Shown: positions 25,040-33,901 of the stretch, one piece after another
Layout: each line of letters starts with the position of its first letter
Numbering within the stretch: the stretch's first letter is position 1
Assembly (NCBI RefSeq): GCF_025263565.1
Contig: NZ_CP079865.1
Coordinates: 186,001-250,000, forward strand
Length of the DNA stretch: 64,000 bases
Origin: Mycobacterium sp. SMC-8
GTDB taxonomy: Bacteria > Actinomycetota > Actinomycetes > Mycobacteriales > Mycobacteriaceae
Reading direction: 5' to 3'
Program-made: the position numbers and the translations under genes
The notes under the pieces: model-generated
Told to the model about the DNA's origin: nothing
The model's input: the letters and a program-made list of their open reading frames with translations, nothing else
The model's database searches: none

Positions 25040-27592
25040 GTGGATGATGAACCTGTGGTGACATCAGCGTGCCGGTCGAAGCGCGGAGAGCTGCGCATCT
25101 ACCTGGGCGCCGCGCCGGGCGTCGGTAAGACGTACGCGATGCTCGGCGAAGCGCACCGGCGGCTGGAACGCGGCACCGACCTGGTCGCCGCGGTGGTGGA
25201 GACCCACGGCCGCAGCAAGACCGCCGAACTGCTCGCCGGTATCGAGGCGGTGCCCCCGAAGCTCATCGAGTACCGCGGTCGGAGCTTCCCCGAACTCGAC
25301 GTCGAGGCGGTGCTCCGGCGCAGTCCGCAGGTGGTCCTGGTCGACGAGCTCGCCCACACCAACACCCCCGGCAGCCGAAACCCGAAACGCTGGCAGGACA
25401 TCGAGGAACTCCTCGACGCCGGCATCACCGTGATCACCACCGTCAACGTCCAGCACCTGGAGAGCCTCAACGACGTCGTCACCCAGATCACCGGCATCGA
25501 ACAGCAGGAGAAGGTCCCCGACGAGGTGGTGCGGGCCGCCGACCAGGTGGAGCTGGTCGACATCACCCCGGAAGCGTTGCGGCGCAGGCTCGCCCACGGA
25601 AACGTGTACGCTCCCGAACGGATCGACGCGGCCCTGTCCAACTACTTTCGCCGCGGCAATCTCACCGCGCTGCGGGAGCTGGCGCTGCTGTGGCTGGCCG
25701 ACCAGGTCGACGCCGCGCTGGAGAAGTACCGGGCCGACAACAAGATCACCGACACCTGGGAGGCCCGGGAACGCGTCGTGGTCGCCGTGACCGGCGGTCC
25801 AGAGTCGGAAACGTTGGTGCGCAGAGCGTCTCGTATCGCCTCGAAGGCCAGCGCCGAACTGATGGTCGTGCACGTGATCCGCGGCGACGGGCTGTCCGGG
25901 GCATCAGAGGCCCGAATGGGGAAGATCCGAGAGCTCGCAGCCAGTCTCGGTGCGACGCTCCACACCGTCGTCGGTGACGGCGCCGGTGGGGTGCCGGACG
26001 CCCTGCTCGACTTCGCCAGAGAGATGAACGCCACCCAGCTGGTGCTCGGCACGTCCAGACGCTCCCGGTGGGCGCGGATCTTCGACGAGGGCATCGGCGC
26101 GGCCGTCGTGCAGAAGTCGGGCCGCATCGACGTACACATGGTGACCCACGAGCAGGCCGGCGCCGAGCCGCTCCGGGCCAGAGTGACTCCTCGGCAACGT
26201 CACGCCGTCTCGTGGCTGGCCGCACTGGCTGTTCCCTCCGTCATCTGCGCGGCCACCGTCCTGCTGCTCGACCCGTTGCTCGGCATCGGTGGCGAGAGCG
26301 CGATGTTCTTCATCGGCGTCCTGGTCGTCGCGCTGCTCGGCGGAGTGGCGCCGGCCGCGCTTTCGGCCGTGCTCTCCGGTGCGCTGCTCAACTTCTTCCT
26401 CGTCGATCCGCGGCACACATTCACCATCGCCGAGCCTGACAGTGCGATCACGATCGTGGTGCTGCTCGTGGTGGCCGTCGCGGTCGCCGCACTCGTCGAC
26501 AGCGCGGCCAACCGGGCGCGGGAGTCCCGCCGCGCGGCGCGCGAGGCCGAATTACTGGCCATGTTCGCCGGGGCGGTGTTGCGCGGCGCCGACCTGGACA
26601 CGCTGCTCGAACGCGTGCGCGAGGCCTACTCACAGCGGTCGGTGACCCTGGTCCGCGGCGAAGCCGGCGCCGGCGAGGTGGTCGGCTGCGCCGGCGCCGA
26701 ACCGTGCATGACGCCCGGGTCCGCCGACACGGCCATCGAAGTCGGCTCCAAGGACGACCCCGAGGAATTCTGGTTACTGCTCGCGGGGCGCAAACTCGAC
26801 GCCAGGGACCGCCGGGTGCTCAGCGCCGTCGCCAACCAGGCCGCAGGTTTGGCCAGGCAGCACGAACTCACCGAGGAAGCCGACCGGGCGCAGGCGATCG
26901 CGCGGGCCGACGAACTGCGCCGCTCACTGCTGTCGGCGGTCAGCCATGACCTGCGCACGCCGCTGGCCGCCGCCAAGGCCGCGGTGTCGAGCCTGCGCGG
27001 TGAGGACGTCGGGTTCTCCCCCGACGACACCGCCGAGCTGCTGGCCACCGTGGAGGAGTCGATCGATCAACTGTCGGGCCTGGTCGGCAACCTGTTGGAC
27101 TCCTCCCGGCTCGCAGCCGGGGTGGTGCGTCCGCAGCTGCAGTCGGTGTATCTGGAGGAGGCGGTGCCGCGCGCGCTGCTCGGAATCAGCCGCAGCAGCA
27201 CGGGTTTACGGGCAGGGCTGGACCGGGTCAAGGTGGAGGTCGGCGACTCGGTGGTGATGGCCGACAGCGGCCTGCTGGAGCGGGTGCTGGCCAACGTGAT
27301 CGACAATGCGCTGCGCTACGCCCCTGACGGCCCGGTGCGGGTCACGGCGGGGCAGGTCGGCGACCGCGTCCTGATCGCCGTCGCCGACGAGGGGCCGGGG
27401 CTCGCGCGCGGCGCCGAGGACGAGCTGTTCGCGCCGTTCCAGCGGCTCGGCGATCAGGACACCAGCAGCGGTGTCGGACTTGGTCTTTCGGTGGCCCGAG
27501 GTTTCGTCGAGGCGATGGGCGGCACCATCTCGGCGACCGACACCCCCGGCGGCGGGTTGACCATCGAGATCGACCTGGCGGCATCGCGATGA
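25040..27592 (+). CDS. kdpD: KdpD, sensor histidine kinase
   Basis: 850-residue membrane sensor for potassium limitation that phosphorylates KdpE. N-terminal KdpD domain with Walker A GAAPGVGKTYAML and VDELAHTNTPGSRNPKRWQD. A universal-stress-protein domain follows (RVVVAVTGGPESETLVRRAS). Four closely packed membrane helices lie at about 390-490, then GAF. The HisKA box AVSHDLRTPLAAAK carries His636. Then come the ATPase N box (NVIDNALRYAP), DEGPGL and GVGLGLSV. GTG start 7 bp after kdpC. It is on the same strand as kdpFABC, unlike M. tuberculosis, where kdpDE is divergent. Confidence 0.95.
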   Translation: MDDEPVVTSACRSKRGELRIYLGAAPGVGKTYAMLGEAHRRLERGTDLVAAVVETHGRSKTAELLAGIEAVPPKLIEYRGRSFPELDVEAVLRRSPQVVLVDELAHTNTPGSRNPKRWQDIEELLDAGITVITTVNVQHLESLNDVVTQITGIEQQEKVPDEVVRAADQVELVDITPEALRRRLAHGNVYAPERIDAALSNYFRRGNLTALRELALLWLADQVDAALEKYRADNKITDTWEARERVVVAVTGGPESETLVRRASRIASKASAELMVVHVIRGDGLSGASEARMGKIRELAASLGATLHTVVGDGAGGVPDALLDFAREMNATQLVLGTSRRSRWARIFDEGIGAAVVQKSGRIDVHMVTHEQAGAEPLRARVTPRQRHAVSWLAALAVPSVICAATVLLLDPLLGIGGESAMFFIGVLVVALLGGVAPAALSAVLSGALLNFFLVDPRHTFTIAEPDSAITIVVLLVVAVAVAALVDSAANRARESRRAAREAELLAMFAGAVLRGADLDTLLERVREAYSQRSVTLVRGEAGAGEVVGCAGAEPCMTPGSADTAIEVGSKDDPEEFWLLLAGRKLDARDRRVLSAVANQAAGLARQHELTEEADRAQAIARADELRRSLLSAVSHDLRTPLAAAKAAVSSLRGEDVGFSPDDTAELLATVEESIDQLSGLVGNLLDSSRLAAGVVRPQLQSVYLEEAVPRALLGISRSSTGLRAGLDRVKVEVGDSVVMADSGLLERVLANVIDNALRYAPDGPVRVTAGQVGDRVLIAVADEGPGLARGAEDELFAPFQRLGDQDTSSGVGLGLSVARGFVEAMGGTISATDTPGGGLTIEIDLAASR

Positions 27593-28281
27593 ACTCGGTC
27601 AAGACCCGAGTCCTGGTCATCGACGATGAGCCGCAGATCCTGCGGGCGCTGCGGATCAACCTGTCGGTGCGCGGCTATGCGGTGTACACCGCGGCCACCG
27701 GAGCCGAGGCGCTCAAGACCGCCGCCGATCACAAGCCCGACGTGATCGTGCTCGATCTCGGGCTGCCCGACATGTCGGGCATCGAGGTGCTCGCCGGTCT
27801 GCGGGGGTGGCTCTCGGCGCCGGTGATCGTGCTGTCCGCGCGCAGCGACTCGACCGACAAGGTGGAGGCACTCGACGCCGGCGCCGACGACTACGTCACC
27901 AAACCCTTCGGCATGGACGAATTTCTGGCCCGCCTACGGGCAGCGGTGCGTCGTGGCACCGTCGCCGCCGACACGGACGAGCCCGTCGTCGAGACGGCGT
28001 CGTTCACCGTCGACCTCGCGGCGAAGAAGGTCACCAAGAACGGCGTCGAGGTGCACCTGACGCCGACCGAGTGGGGCATGCTGGAAATGCTCGTGCGACA
28101 CCGCGGCAAGCTGGTCGGCCGAGAGGAACTGCTCAAAGAGGTGTGGGGACCGGCTTACGCCAAGGAGACCCACTACCTGCGGGTGTACCTGGCGCAACTG
28201 CGGCGCAAGCTCGAAGACGACCCGTCACACCCGGTGCACCTGCTCACCGAAGCCGGCATGGGCTACCGCTTCCAGCAGTAG
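27589..28281 (+). CDS. kdpE: KdpE, response regulator
   Basis: 230-residue OmpR/PhoB-type regulator that activates kdp genes when phosphorylated by KdpD. The receiver domain has the acidic pair IDDE near the start, phospho-accepting Asp56 (VIVLDLGLPDMSG), Thr/Ser at IVLSARSDS and Lys in YVTKPFGMDEF. The winged-helix C-terminal domain runs LTPTEWGMLEMLVRHRGKLVGREELLKEVWG to YRFQQ. The ATG overlaps the kdpD stop (ATGA), so the pair is translationally coupled and last in the operon. Confidence 0.95.
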   Translation: MNSVKTRVLVIDDEPQILRALRINLSVRGYAVYTAATGAEALKTAADHKPDVIVLDLGLPDMSGIEVLAGLRGWLSAPVIVLSARSDSTDKVEALDAGADDYVTKPFGMDEFLARLRAAVRRGTVAADTDEPVVETASFTVDLAAKKVTKNGVEVHLTPTEWGMLEMLVRHRGKLVGREELLKEVWGPAYAKETHYLRVYLAQLRRKLEDDPSHPVHLLTEAGMGYRFQQ

Positions 28282-28290
28282 CGCCCAGTG

Positions 28291-28360
28291 CCCCCGCGGA
28301 ATAGCGTTCCTGGCTGTTGCCGCAGGCGATTTCGCGACCAGGAATGCTATTCCGCGGGGG
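28291..28360. terminator. Long dyad after kdpE
   Basis: Arms 28291-28313 and 28338-28360 (cccccgcggaatagcgttcc...) pair over 23 bp with one G-U type mismatch and a 24-nt loop. It lies between convergent kdpE and the hydrolase gene, whose stop codon is inside the right arm. Likely a bidirectional terminator. The CCGCGGAAT core resembles dyads elsewhere in the window. Confidence 0.65.
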
Positions 28361-29228
28361 ACGTGGCGGGGAATTCCTCGGCCAGCGCGATCAGCTTGGC
28401 GCGCACCAGGTCTGGCTGCTCGTCGAGAATGAAATGCCCTCCGTCGACGACCTCGATCTTGTAGTCGTCGGCCCGCGCCGTCTCCGCCGCGGCGAGATCC
28501 GGGTGGATCGCGGTGTCCTTGCGGCCGAACAACACCCGCGTCGGCACCGTCGACCATCGGCGCTCACCGTTGCGCACACCGGCAGGCACCTCCTTGGTCA
28601 GGAACGTGCGGTAGGTGTCGCGGGCCGTCCGGGCCACCACCGGATCCCGGAAGCGGTCGGCATACACCCGCGCCGTCTGCGGATCCATCTTGGCCGCCAC
28701 CCGGAAGATCAGCTTCTCCAGGTACGGGGTGCGGCGCTGCAGCGGCACCCCCACCGACGCCACGAACGGCTGGTAGAGCAGGAACCGCCACAGGTGCGGC
28801 GCCATCGCCTTCGGCGGCACCCACACGTGGGCGATGTTCAGCGCCAGGTAGGCGTCGACGCGTTCAGGTACCCGCAGCGTGAGCAGGTGGCCGATGTAGC
28901 CGCCCCAGTCATGGCCGACGAGCAGCACCCGGTCCAGGCCCATGGCGTCCATCAGCGCCACGAGGTCGCTGACCACGTCCTCCTTGGCCCATTTGTGCGG
29001 GGCCGGCCCAGACCATCCGTAGCCCGGCAGGTCGGGCGCGATGATGCGCAGCCCCTCAGGCGGGTCGGCGAGCAGCGAACGGTAGGCCCAGTGGTGCTGC
29101 GGCCAGCCGTGCAGTGCCAACACCGGCCTGCCGTTCTCGGGACCGGCCTCGGTCACGTGGAAATCGACGCCTCGGGCGGTGACGCGGCTGCGGCGCACCC
29201 CGTCGATCGGCGGGGGTTGGTTCGTCAT
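28347..29228 (-). CDS. Alpha/beta hydrolase, epoxide-hydrolase-like
   Basis: 293 residues, soluble. The oxyanion-hole motif HGWPQHHWAYR and nucleophile elbow VGHDWGGYIGH with Asp as nucleophile point to epoxide hydrolases or dehalogenases rather than serine esterases. The second acid region is VLFGRKDTAIHPD and the catalytic His is in VDGGHFILDEQPDLV. The cap domain spans about 130-220. M. tuberculosis has several EphA-F members of this type; which one this matches is not clear. It is divergent from the acyl-CoA synthetase gene, with 37 bp between the starts, so a shared promoter region is likely. Confidence 0.82.
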   Translation of the reverse strand: MTNQPPPIDGVRRSRVTARGVDFHVTEAGPENGRPVLALHGWPQHHWAYRSLLADPPEGLRIIAPDLPGYGWSGPAPHKWAKEDVVSDLVALMDAMGLDRVLLVGHDWGGYIGHLLTLRVPERVDAYLALNIAHVWVPPKAMAPHLWRFLLYQPFVASVGVPLQRRTPYLEKLIFRVAAKMDPQTARVYADRFRDPVVARTARDTYRTFLTKEVPAGVRNGERRWSTVPTRVLFGRKDTAIHPDLAAAETARADDYKIEVVDGGHFILDEQPDLVRAKLIALAEEFPATSPAE

Positions 29229-29265
29229 GTTCCAGAGAGTAATCGGCAGGTACTACGGTGCTCCT

Positions 29266-31137
29266 ATGCCCGGGTATCGCGACCTCTTCGACGCCAGCAT
29301 CAACGACGCGATCGCGTTCTGGAAAGACGCAGCCCGCGCCGTGACGTGGACACGGCCGCCCGAGCGCATCCTCGATGACGGCAACCCGCCGCTCTACCGA
29401 TGGTTTCCCGATGCCGAGCTCAACACCAGCGCGAACGCGCTGGACCGGCACGTCGCCGACGGCCGCGCCGATCAGCCCGCACTGATCTACGACTCGGCGG
29501 TCACCGACACCAAACGCACCTACACCTACGCCGAACTGCTCGATCAGACCGCGCGGTTCGCCGGTGTGCTGCGCGGCCTCGGCGTCGGCAAGGGCGACCG
29601 GGTGGTGATCTACATGCCGATGATCCCCGAGGCCGTCATCGCGATGCTGGCCTGCGCGCGTCTGGGCGCGGTGCATTCGGTGGTGTTCGGCGGCTTCGCC
29701 CCCCATGAGCTGGCGGTCCGCATCGACGACGTGCGCCCGACGGTGATCGTGTCGGCGTCGTGCGGCATCGAGCCGTCGCGCTGCGTCGAGTACAAGCCGC
29801 TGCTCGACGCCGCGATCGGGATGGTCGCCCACCCGCCCAAGCACTGCGTGGTGGTGCAGCGGGACCGACTGCAGTGCGACCTGGTCGACGGCCGGGACCT
29901 GGCGTGGTCGGACGTGATGGCCGACGCCGAACCGGTCGACGCGGTGCCGGTGGCGGCCACCGACCCGCTGTACGTGCTGTACACCTCCGGCACCACCGGC
30001 AAGCCCAAGGGCATCGTCCGCGACAACGGCGGGCACGCGGTGGCGCTGCTGTGGACCATGCGCCACATCTACGACATCGACCCCGGTGACGTGTTCTGGG
30101 CCGCTTCGGACGTGGGCTGGGTGGTCGGCCACTCCTATATCGTCTACGCGCCGCTGCTGCTCGGCGCCACCACGGTGCTCTACGAGGGCAAGCCGGTCGG
30201 CACCCCCGACCCGGGGGCGTTCTGGCGGGTGGCCTCCGAGCACGGGGTCAAGGCGCTGTTCACCGCACCGACGGCGATCCGCGCCATCCGCAAGGAAGAC
30301 CCACACGGCAAGTATCTGGACGACTACGACCTGTCCGGGCTGAAGTACCTGTTCCTGGCAGGCGAACGCCTCGACCCCGACACCTACCACTGGGCGTCGG
30401 AGAAACTCGGCATCCCGGTCGTCGACCACTGGTGGCAGACCGAGACGGGCTGGCCGATCGCCGCGAATCCGATGGGTACGGAACAACTTCCGCTCAAAGC
30501 CGGCTCCCCCACCGTGCCGATGCCCGGCTACGACGTGCGCATCCTGCACGACCACGGACACGAGTGCGCCCCGGGAGAGGAAGGAGCGATCTGCATCAAG
30601 CTGCCGCTGCCGCCCGGCACGCTGCCCACGCTGTGGAACGCCGACGACCGCTACCAGGCGTCGTACCTGACCGAGCACCCCGGCTTCTACCTCACCGGTG
30701 ACGGCGGCCATTTCGACGAAGACGGCTACCTGTTCGTGATGGGACGGATCGACGACGTCATCAACGTCGCCGGGCACCGCTTGTCCACCGGCGCGATCGA
30801 GGAGGTGCTGGCGACCCATCCGGCGGTGGCCGAGTGTGCCGTGATCGGCGTCGCCGACGAGATCAAAGGCCAGGCGCCGCGCGGTCTCGTCGTGGTCAAG
30901 GCCGGCGCGAACGTCGACGGGCTGGCCGAGGAACTCGTGCAGCTTGTGCGCGACGAGATCGGCGCCGTGGCGGCGTTCAAGGTCGTCGACGTGGTGCCGG
31001 CGCTGCCGAAGACACGCTCGGGCAAGATCCTGCGCAAGACGATGCGCGGGCTGGCCGCCGGCCGGGACGAACCGGTGCCGTCGACCATCGAGGATCCGTC
31101 CGTGCTCGACGCGCTGGGCCCCATCCTGCGACCCTGA
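29266..31137 (+). CDS. Acetyl/propionyl-CoA synthetase-type ligase
   Basis: 623-residue ANL-superfamily acyl-CoA synthetase. The N-terminal YRDLFDASINDAIAFWKDAARAVTW is the ACS N-terminal domain. ATP/AMP motifs are YTSGTTGKPKGIV, VFGGFAPHELAVRIDD, WWQTETGWPIA and the hinge YLFVMGRIDDVINVAGHRLSTGAIEE. The catalytic lysine is in KTRSGKILRKTMR. This pattern fits propionyl-CoA synthetase (PrpE) slightly better than AcsA, as do the W in the ASDVGWVVGHSYIVY motif and GSASC region, but substrate specificity is uncertain. Start ATG 29266; further upstream the frame overlaps the divergent hydrolase. It feeds short-chain acids into central metabolism. Confidence 0.88.
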   Translation: MPGYRDLFDASINDAIAFWKDAARAVTWTRPPERILDDGNPPLYRWFPDAELNTSANALDRHVADGRADQPALIYDSAVTDTKRTYTYAELLDQTARFAGVLRGLGVGKGDRVVIYMPMIPEAVIAMLACARLGAVHSVVFGGFAPHELAVRIDDVRPTVIVSASCGIEPSRCVEYKPLLDAAIGMVAHPPKHCVVVQRDRLQCDLVDGRDLAWSDVMADAEPVDAVPVAATDPLYVLYTSGTTGKPKGIVRDNGGHAVALLWTMRHIYDIDPGDVFWAASDVGWVVGHSYIVYAPLLLGATTVLYEGKPVGTPDPGAFWRVASEHGVKALFTAPTAIRAIRKEDPHGKYLDDYDLSGLKYLFLAGERLDPDTYHWASEKLGIPVVDHWWQTETGWPIAANPMGTEQLPLKAGSPTVPMPGYDVRILHDHGHECAPGEEGAICIKLPLPPGTLPTLWNADDRYQASYLTEHPGFYLTGDGGHFDEDGYLFVMGRIDDVINVAGHRLSTGAIEEVLATHPAVAECAVIGVADEIKGQAPRGLVVVKAGANVDGLAEELVQLVRDEIGAVAAFKVVDVVPALPKTRSGKILRKTMRGLAAGRDEPVPSTIEDPSVLDALGPILRP

Positions 31138-31223
31138 CCCCGCCGGCGGCGTGTTACGGCCCGCCGAGGATGGGTATCTCCCGAGCACGCTCGTCGATCA
31201 GCGTGTGCGGAAGGAGGCGGGTC

Positions 31224-31694
31224 ATGTCGTCGGCGGCCCCGAAATACATGGCGGTACAGGGTGCGGCGATGATCGTGGCGTCCGTGCTCGCCATCCTCGG
31301 CGTGCTGGGGTTCGTGCCCGGCGTGACGTCCGGACTCGACCAGCTCGGCTGGTTCGGTCAACATTCCGGGGCCCGTTTGTTCGGCACATTCACCGTGTCG
31401 ATGCTGCTCAACCTCGCTCACCTGGTCGTCGGTGCGGCGGGCTTCTATTTCGCCCGCTCGTACGCGGGGTCGCGGGCGTACCTGCTGGCCGGCGGTGTGC
31501 TGTACATCGGGCTGTGGCTGTACGGCACGTTCGTCGAAGTCGGCAGCGACGCACGCGTGATCCCGCTCAACGCCGCCAGCAACTGGCTGCACCTGGGTCT
31601 CGGATCGGTGATGGTGCTGCTGGCGGTGACACTGGCCGGTCAGCACGATCCGACCAAGCGGCGCGCACGACTGCGCCGCCCGGCCCCGCAATGA
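31224..31694 (+). CDS. DUF4383 family membrane protein
   Basis: 156-residue, four-helix membrane protein. The family signature is clear in NLAHLVVGAAGFYFARS...YLLAGGVLYIGLWLYGTFV and IPLNAASNWLHLGLGSVMVLLAV. The role of the family is unknown. ATG 31224 is preceded by AAGGAGG (31211-31217), a strong ribosome site. It is convergent with the ABM-type gene, with 5 bp between the stops. Confidence 0.85.
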   Translation: MSSAAPKYMAVQGAAMIVASVLAILGVLGFVPGVTSGLDQLGWFGQHSGARLFGTFTVSMLLNLAHLVVGAAGFYFARSYAGSRAYLLAGGVLYIGLWLYGTFVEVGSDARVIPLNAASNWLHLGLGSVMVLLAVTLAGQHDPTKRRARLRRPAPQ

Positions 31695-31699
31695 GGATC

Positions 31700-32320
31700 T
31701 CAGACCAGTTCGGGCACCCTCAGGTGCGCGATCGCCAACTCGAAGTCGCCCTCCTCCAGCACTTCTGCGCCCGCCTGTTCCACGGTCGCGTCCCGCAGCC
31801 GGTCGAGCTGGGACCGGTGCCGCTGTAGCGCTTCTGCGCTGTCGTAGGCCGACGACACCACCGCCCTTGCCATTTCCCTGTTCACCAACAGGCTTGTGCT
31901 GCAATGCCCTTCGAGTTCGTCGAGGGCCGGCAATACCTGATTCCGGAAGATGTCGATCCCGGAGTCGACATGGCTCGGGTCGATCTTGGCCCAGCTGACC
32001 CGCACGCAGGCGCCTTCGGCGCTCTCGTGGTGGCGGTGCATGACGGCGATCTCCCAGTCCGCCATCTCCACGTTGCCGCCCAGGATCTGCGCCGCGCGGT
32101 CACGCACCTCGCGGACCAGTGGTGCGCTGGCACGCATCGCCTCCTCCGTCTGCCAGGCGCTGGTGGCGATGCATCGGCCCGATTTCCGGTCGGCGAGCAG
32201 CGAGAAACCGATGAACCCGTGCAACTTCTGCAGCTCGGGCATCACCGACCCGCGGATGTAGGCGATTCCGTCATCGACCGATGACGGCCGCCCCCAGACG
32301 GTCGTTGTTCGTGCATACAC
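31700..32320 (-). CDS. Protein with two ABM-like ferredoxin folds
   Basis: 206 residues. Two halves have the same layout: IAYIRGSVMPELQKLHGFIGFSLLADRKSGRCIATSAWQTEEAMRAS... and IDIFRNQVLPALDELEGHCSTSLLVNREMARAVVSSAYDSAEALQRH.... Both match the antibiotic-biosynthesis-monooxygenase/dimeric alpha-beta barrel pattern with a conserved tryptophan or tyrosine after the fourth strand. GTG start 32320 lies behind GGAGG. The open frame extends upstream antisense to ppx2 and is not coding. Function unknown; such folds bind heme, quinones or small aromatics. Confidence 0.7.
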   Translation of the reverse strand: MYARTTTVWGRPSSVDDGIAYIRGSVMPELQKLHGFIGFSLLADRKSGRCIATSAWQTEEAMRASAPLVREVRDRAAQILGGNVEMADWEIAVMHRHHESAEGACVRVSWAKIDPSHVDSGIDIFRNQVLPALDELEGHCSTSLLVNREMARAVVSSAYDSAEALQRHRSQLDRLRDATVEQAGAEVLEEGDFELAIAHLRVPELV

Positions 32321-32421
32321 TATCCGCCTCCTTCGGACGAGGCAGCGTCGTGACGGCGCCGCCGTCGGGCTGATTGTCCTCCGCCGGGCGCCGGGCAGCA
32401 ATGGCCGGAAGCGATGCCGTC

Positions 32422-33372
32422 TCAGGCGATCGACAGCGCGATCCCGTCCAGGATGTCGTGTTCGCTGACCACCAGGTCGCTGATGCCGGCCCGCTCCCCC
32501 AGCAGCGCCGCCAGCTCCTGCACGATCAACGCCCCGCCGCCGATGACGTCGACGCGCCCCTCGTGCATGGGCCCCAGCGCGGCGCGCTGCCGGCGCGTCA
32601 TCGCCAGCAGCTCGGCGCAGACCGGGAGCAGATCGTCGAAGCTGACCCGGGACAGATGGATGGCGTCGGAATCGTAGGTGGTCAGCTTGCGCGCGAGGGC
32701 CGCCAGCGTGGTCATCGTGCCCGCCACCCCCACCCAGGTGTGCGCGCGCTCCACCGGCACCGCGGCGACGACGTCGGTCAGCGCCTCCCGGACCACCGCG
32801 CGGGCAGCATCGATCTCCTCGTCGGTGGGCGGGTCGGAGCGCAGGCACCGTTCGGTCAACCGCACGCACCCGATGTCGGCCGAGTACGAGGCCTCCACCT
32901 GCCCGCAACGGCCGGAGCCCAGCACCACCTCGGTCGAGCCGCCTCCGAGATCGACGACGACGAAAGGCCCTGCCGCAGCGTCGAGTTCACCCACCGCGCC
33001 GCGGAATGACAGTTCGGCCTCTTCGGTGCCGGTGATCACCTCGGCCACCGCGCCGGGCACCACGGCGCCCAGCACCTCCGAGGTCATCGCGAAGAACTCG
33101 TCACGGTTGGTGACGTCCCGCGCCGCCGATGTCGCCACCATCCGCACCGCGCCGACGTCGTTGCGGCGCATCAAATCGGCGTAATCGCAGAGGGCGGCAT
33201 GGGTGCGCGCCAACGCATCCGGCGCGAACTCTCCGGTCGCGTCGACTCCCTGCCCCAGACGCACGATCCGCATCTCGCGGTGGACGTCGCGCAACCCGCC
33301 CCCACCGTCGGTGACATCGGCGATCAGCAGGCGAATGGAGTTCGTTCCGCAGTCGACCGCGCCGACCCTCAT
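32422..33372 (-). CDS. ppx2: Ppx/GppA-type phosphatase, Rv1026 homologue
   Basis: 316-residue exopolyphosphatase/pppGpp-phosphohydrolase family protein. ASKHA ATPase-fold motifs are DCGTNSIRLLIAD (phosphate 1), VVDLGGGSTEVVLG (phosphate 2) and the middle ATSAARDVTNRDEF. EASYSADIGCVRLTE is typical. The gene lies beside DUF501-ftsB-eno as Rv1026 (ppx2) does in M. tuberculosis, which fixes identity by synteny. It probably hydrolyses polyphosphate or alarmone and so affects stress signalling. It is last in the eno-ftsB-DUF501-ppx2 minus-strand run; the start ATG is 35 bp after the DUF501 stop. Confidence 0.88.
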   Translation of the reverse strand: MRVGAVDCGTNSIRLLIADVTDGGGGLRDVHREMRIVRLGQGVDATGEFAPDALARTHAALCDYADLMRRNDVGAVRMVATSAARDVTNRDEFFAMTSEVLGAVVPGAVAEVITGTEEAELSFRGAVGELDAAAGPFVVVDLGGGSTEVVLGSGRCGQVEASYSADIGCVRLTERCLRSDPPTDEEIDAARAVVREALTDVVAAVPVERAHTWVGVAGTMTTLAALARKLTTYDSDAIHLSRVSFDDLLPVCAELLAMTRRQRAALGPMHEGRVDVIGGGALIVQELAALLGERAGISDLVVSEHDILDGIALSIA

Positions 33373-33406
33373 GCGCGATCCCGCTTCGCGTCTCGCTCGC
33401 CCCTCT

Positions 33407-33901
33407 TCACTGCGTCCACACCTTCCTGTCCAGGATCCCCGCCATGGCTGGCTCGGCGGCCAGCACCGCCAACGCCTCGTCTCCGAACGGGTTCACGCCC
33501 GGCCCCTTGGCCAGGGAATGAGCGATCACCACGTGCAGGCACTTGACCCGGTCCGGCATACCGCCGCCGGAGAACGTGGTGCCCAGCGGTTCGATCGCGT
33601 CGCGCTCGGCCAGATACGACTCATGCGCCCGCCGGTACGCCGCGGCCAACTCCGGATCCGCGGCCAGGCGATCGGTCATCTCCCGCATCATCCCCGATGA
33701 CTCCAGCCGGCTCGCCGCCGCGGTCAGCGCGGGATGGGTCAGGTAGAACAGCGTCGGAAACGGGGTTCCGTCAGGCAGTCTCGGTGCGGTCTTGACCACC
33801 GCGGGCTCGCCGTTGGGACACCGGTAGGCGATCTCCAGCACGCCGCGCGGCTCCCGGCCCAACTGCCGCGCGACCGCCTCCAGATCCGTCGGCTCAACCA
33901 T
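33407..33901 (-). CDS. DUF501 protein, Rv1025 homologue
   Basis: 164-residue soluble protein. DLEAVARQLGREPRGVLEIAYRCPNGEPAVVKTAPRLPDGTPFPTLFYLTHPALTAA is the DUF501 signature. The middle LGTTFSGGGMPDRVKCLHVVIAHSLAKGPGVNPFGDEAL is near invariant in actinobacteria. Conserved next to ftsB and eno; function is not known. The start MVEPTDLEA at 33901 overlaps the ftsB stop by several bases, so translation is probably coupled. The extra upstream codons in frame are low-complexity Arg/Pro and not native. Confidence 0.88.
   Translation of the reverse strand: MVEPTDLEAVARQLGREPRGVLEIAYRCPNGEPAVVKTAPRLPDGTPFPTLFYLTHPALTAAASRLESSGMMREMTDRLAADPELAAAYRRAHESYLAERDAIEPLGTTFSGGGMPDRVKCLHVVIAHSLAKGPGVNPFGDEALAVLAAEPAMAGILDRKVWTQ

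Noticed and set aside
29056..31188. A 710-codon open frame on the minus strand opposite the acyl-CoA synthetase
   Set aside because: It is antisense to a clear ANL-family gene and shows His/Arg/Gly-rich shadow composition without motifs.
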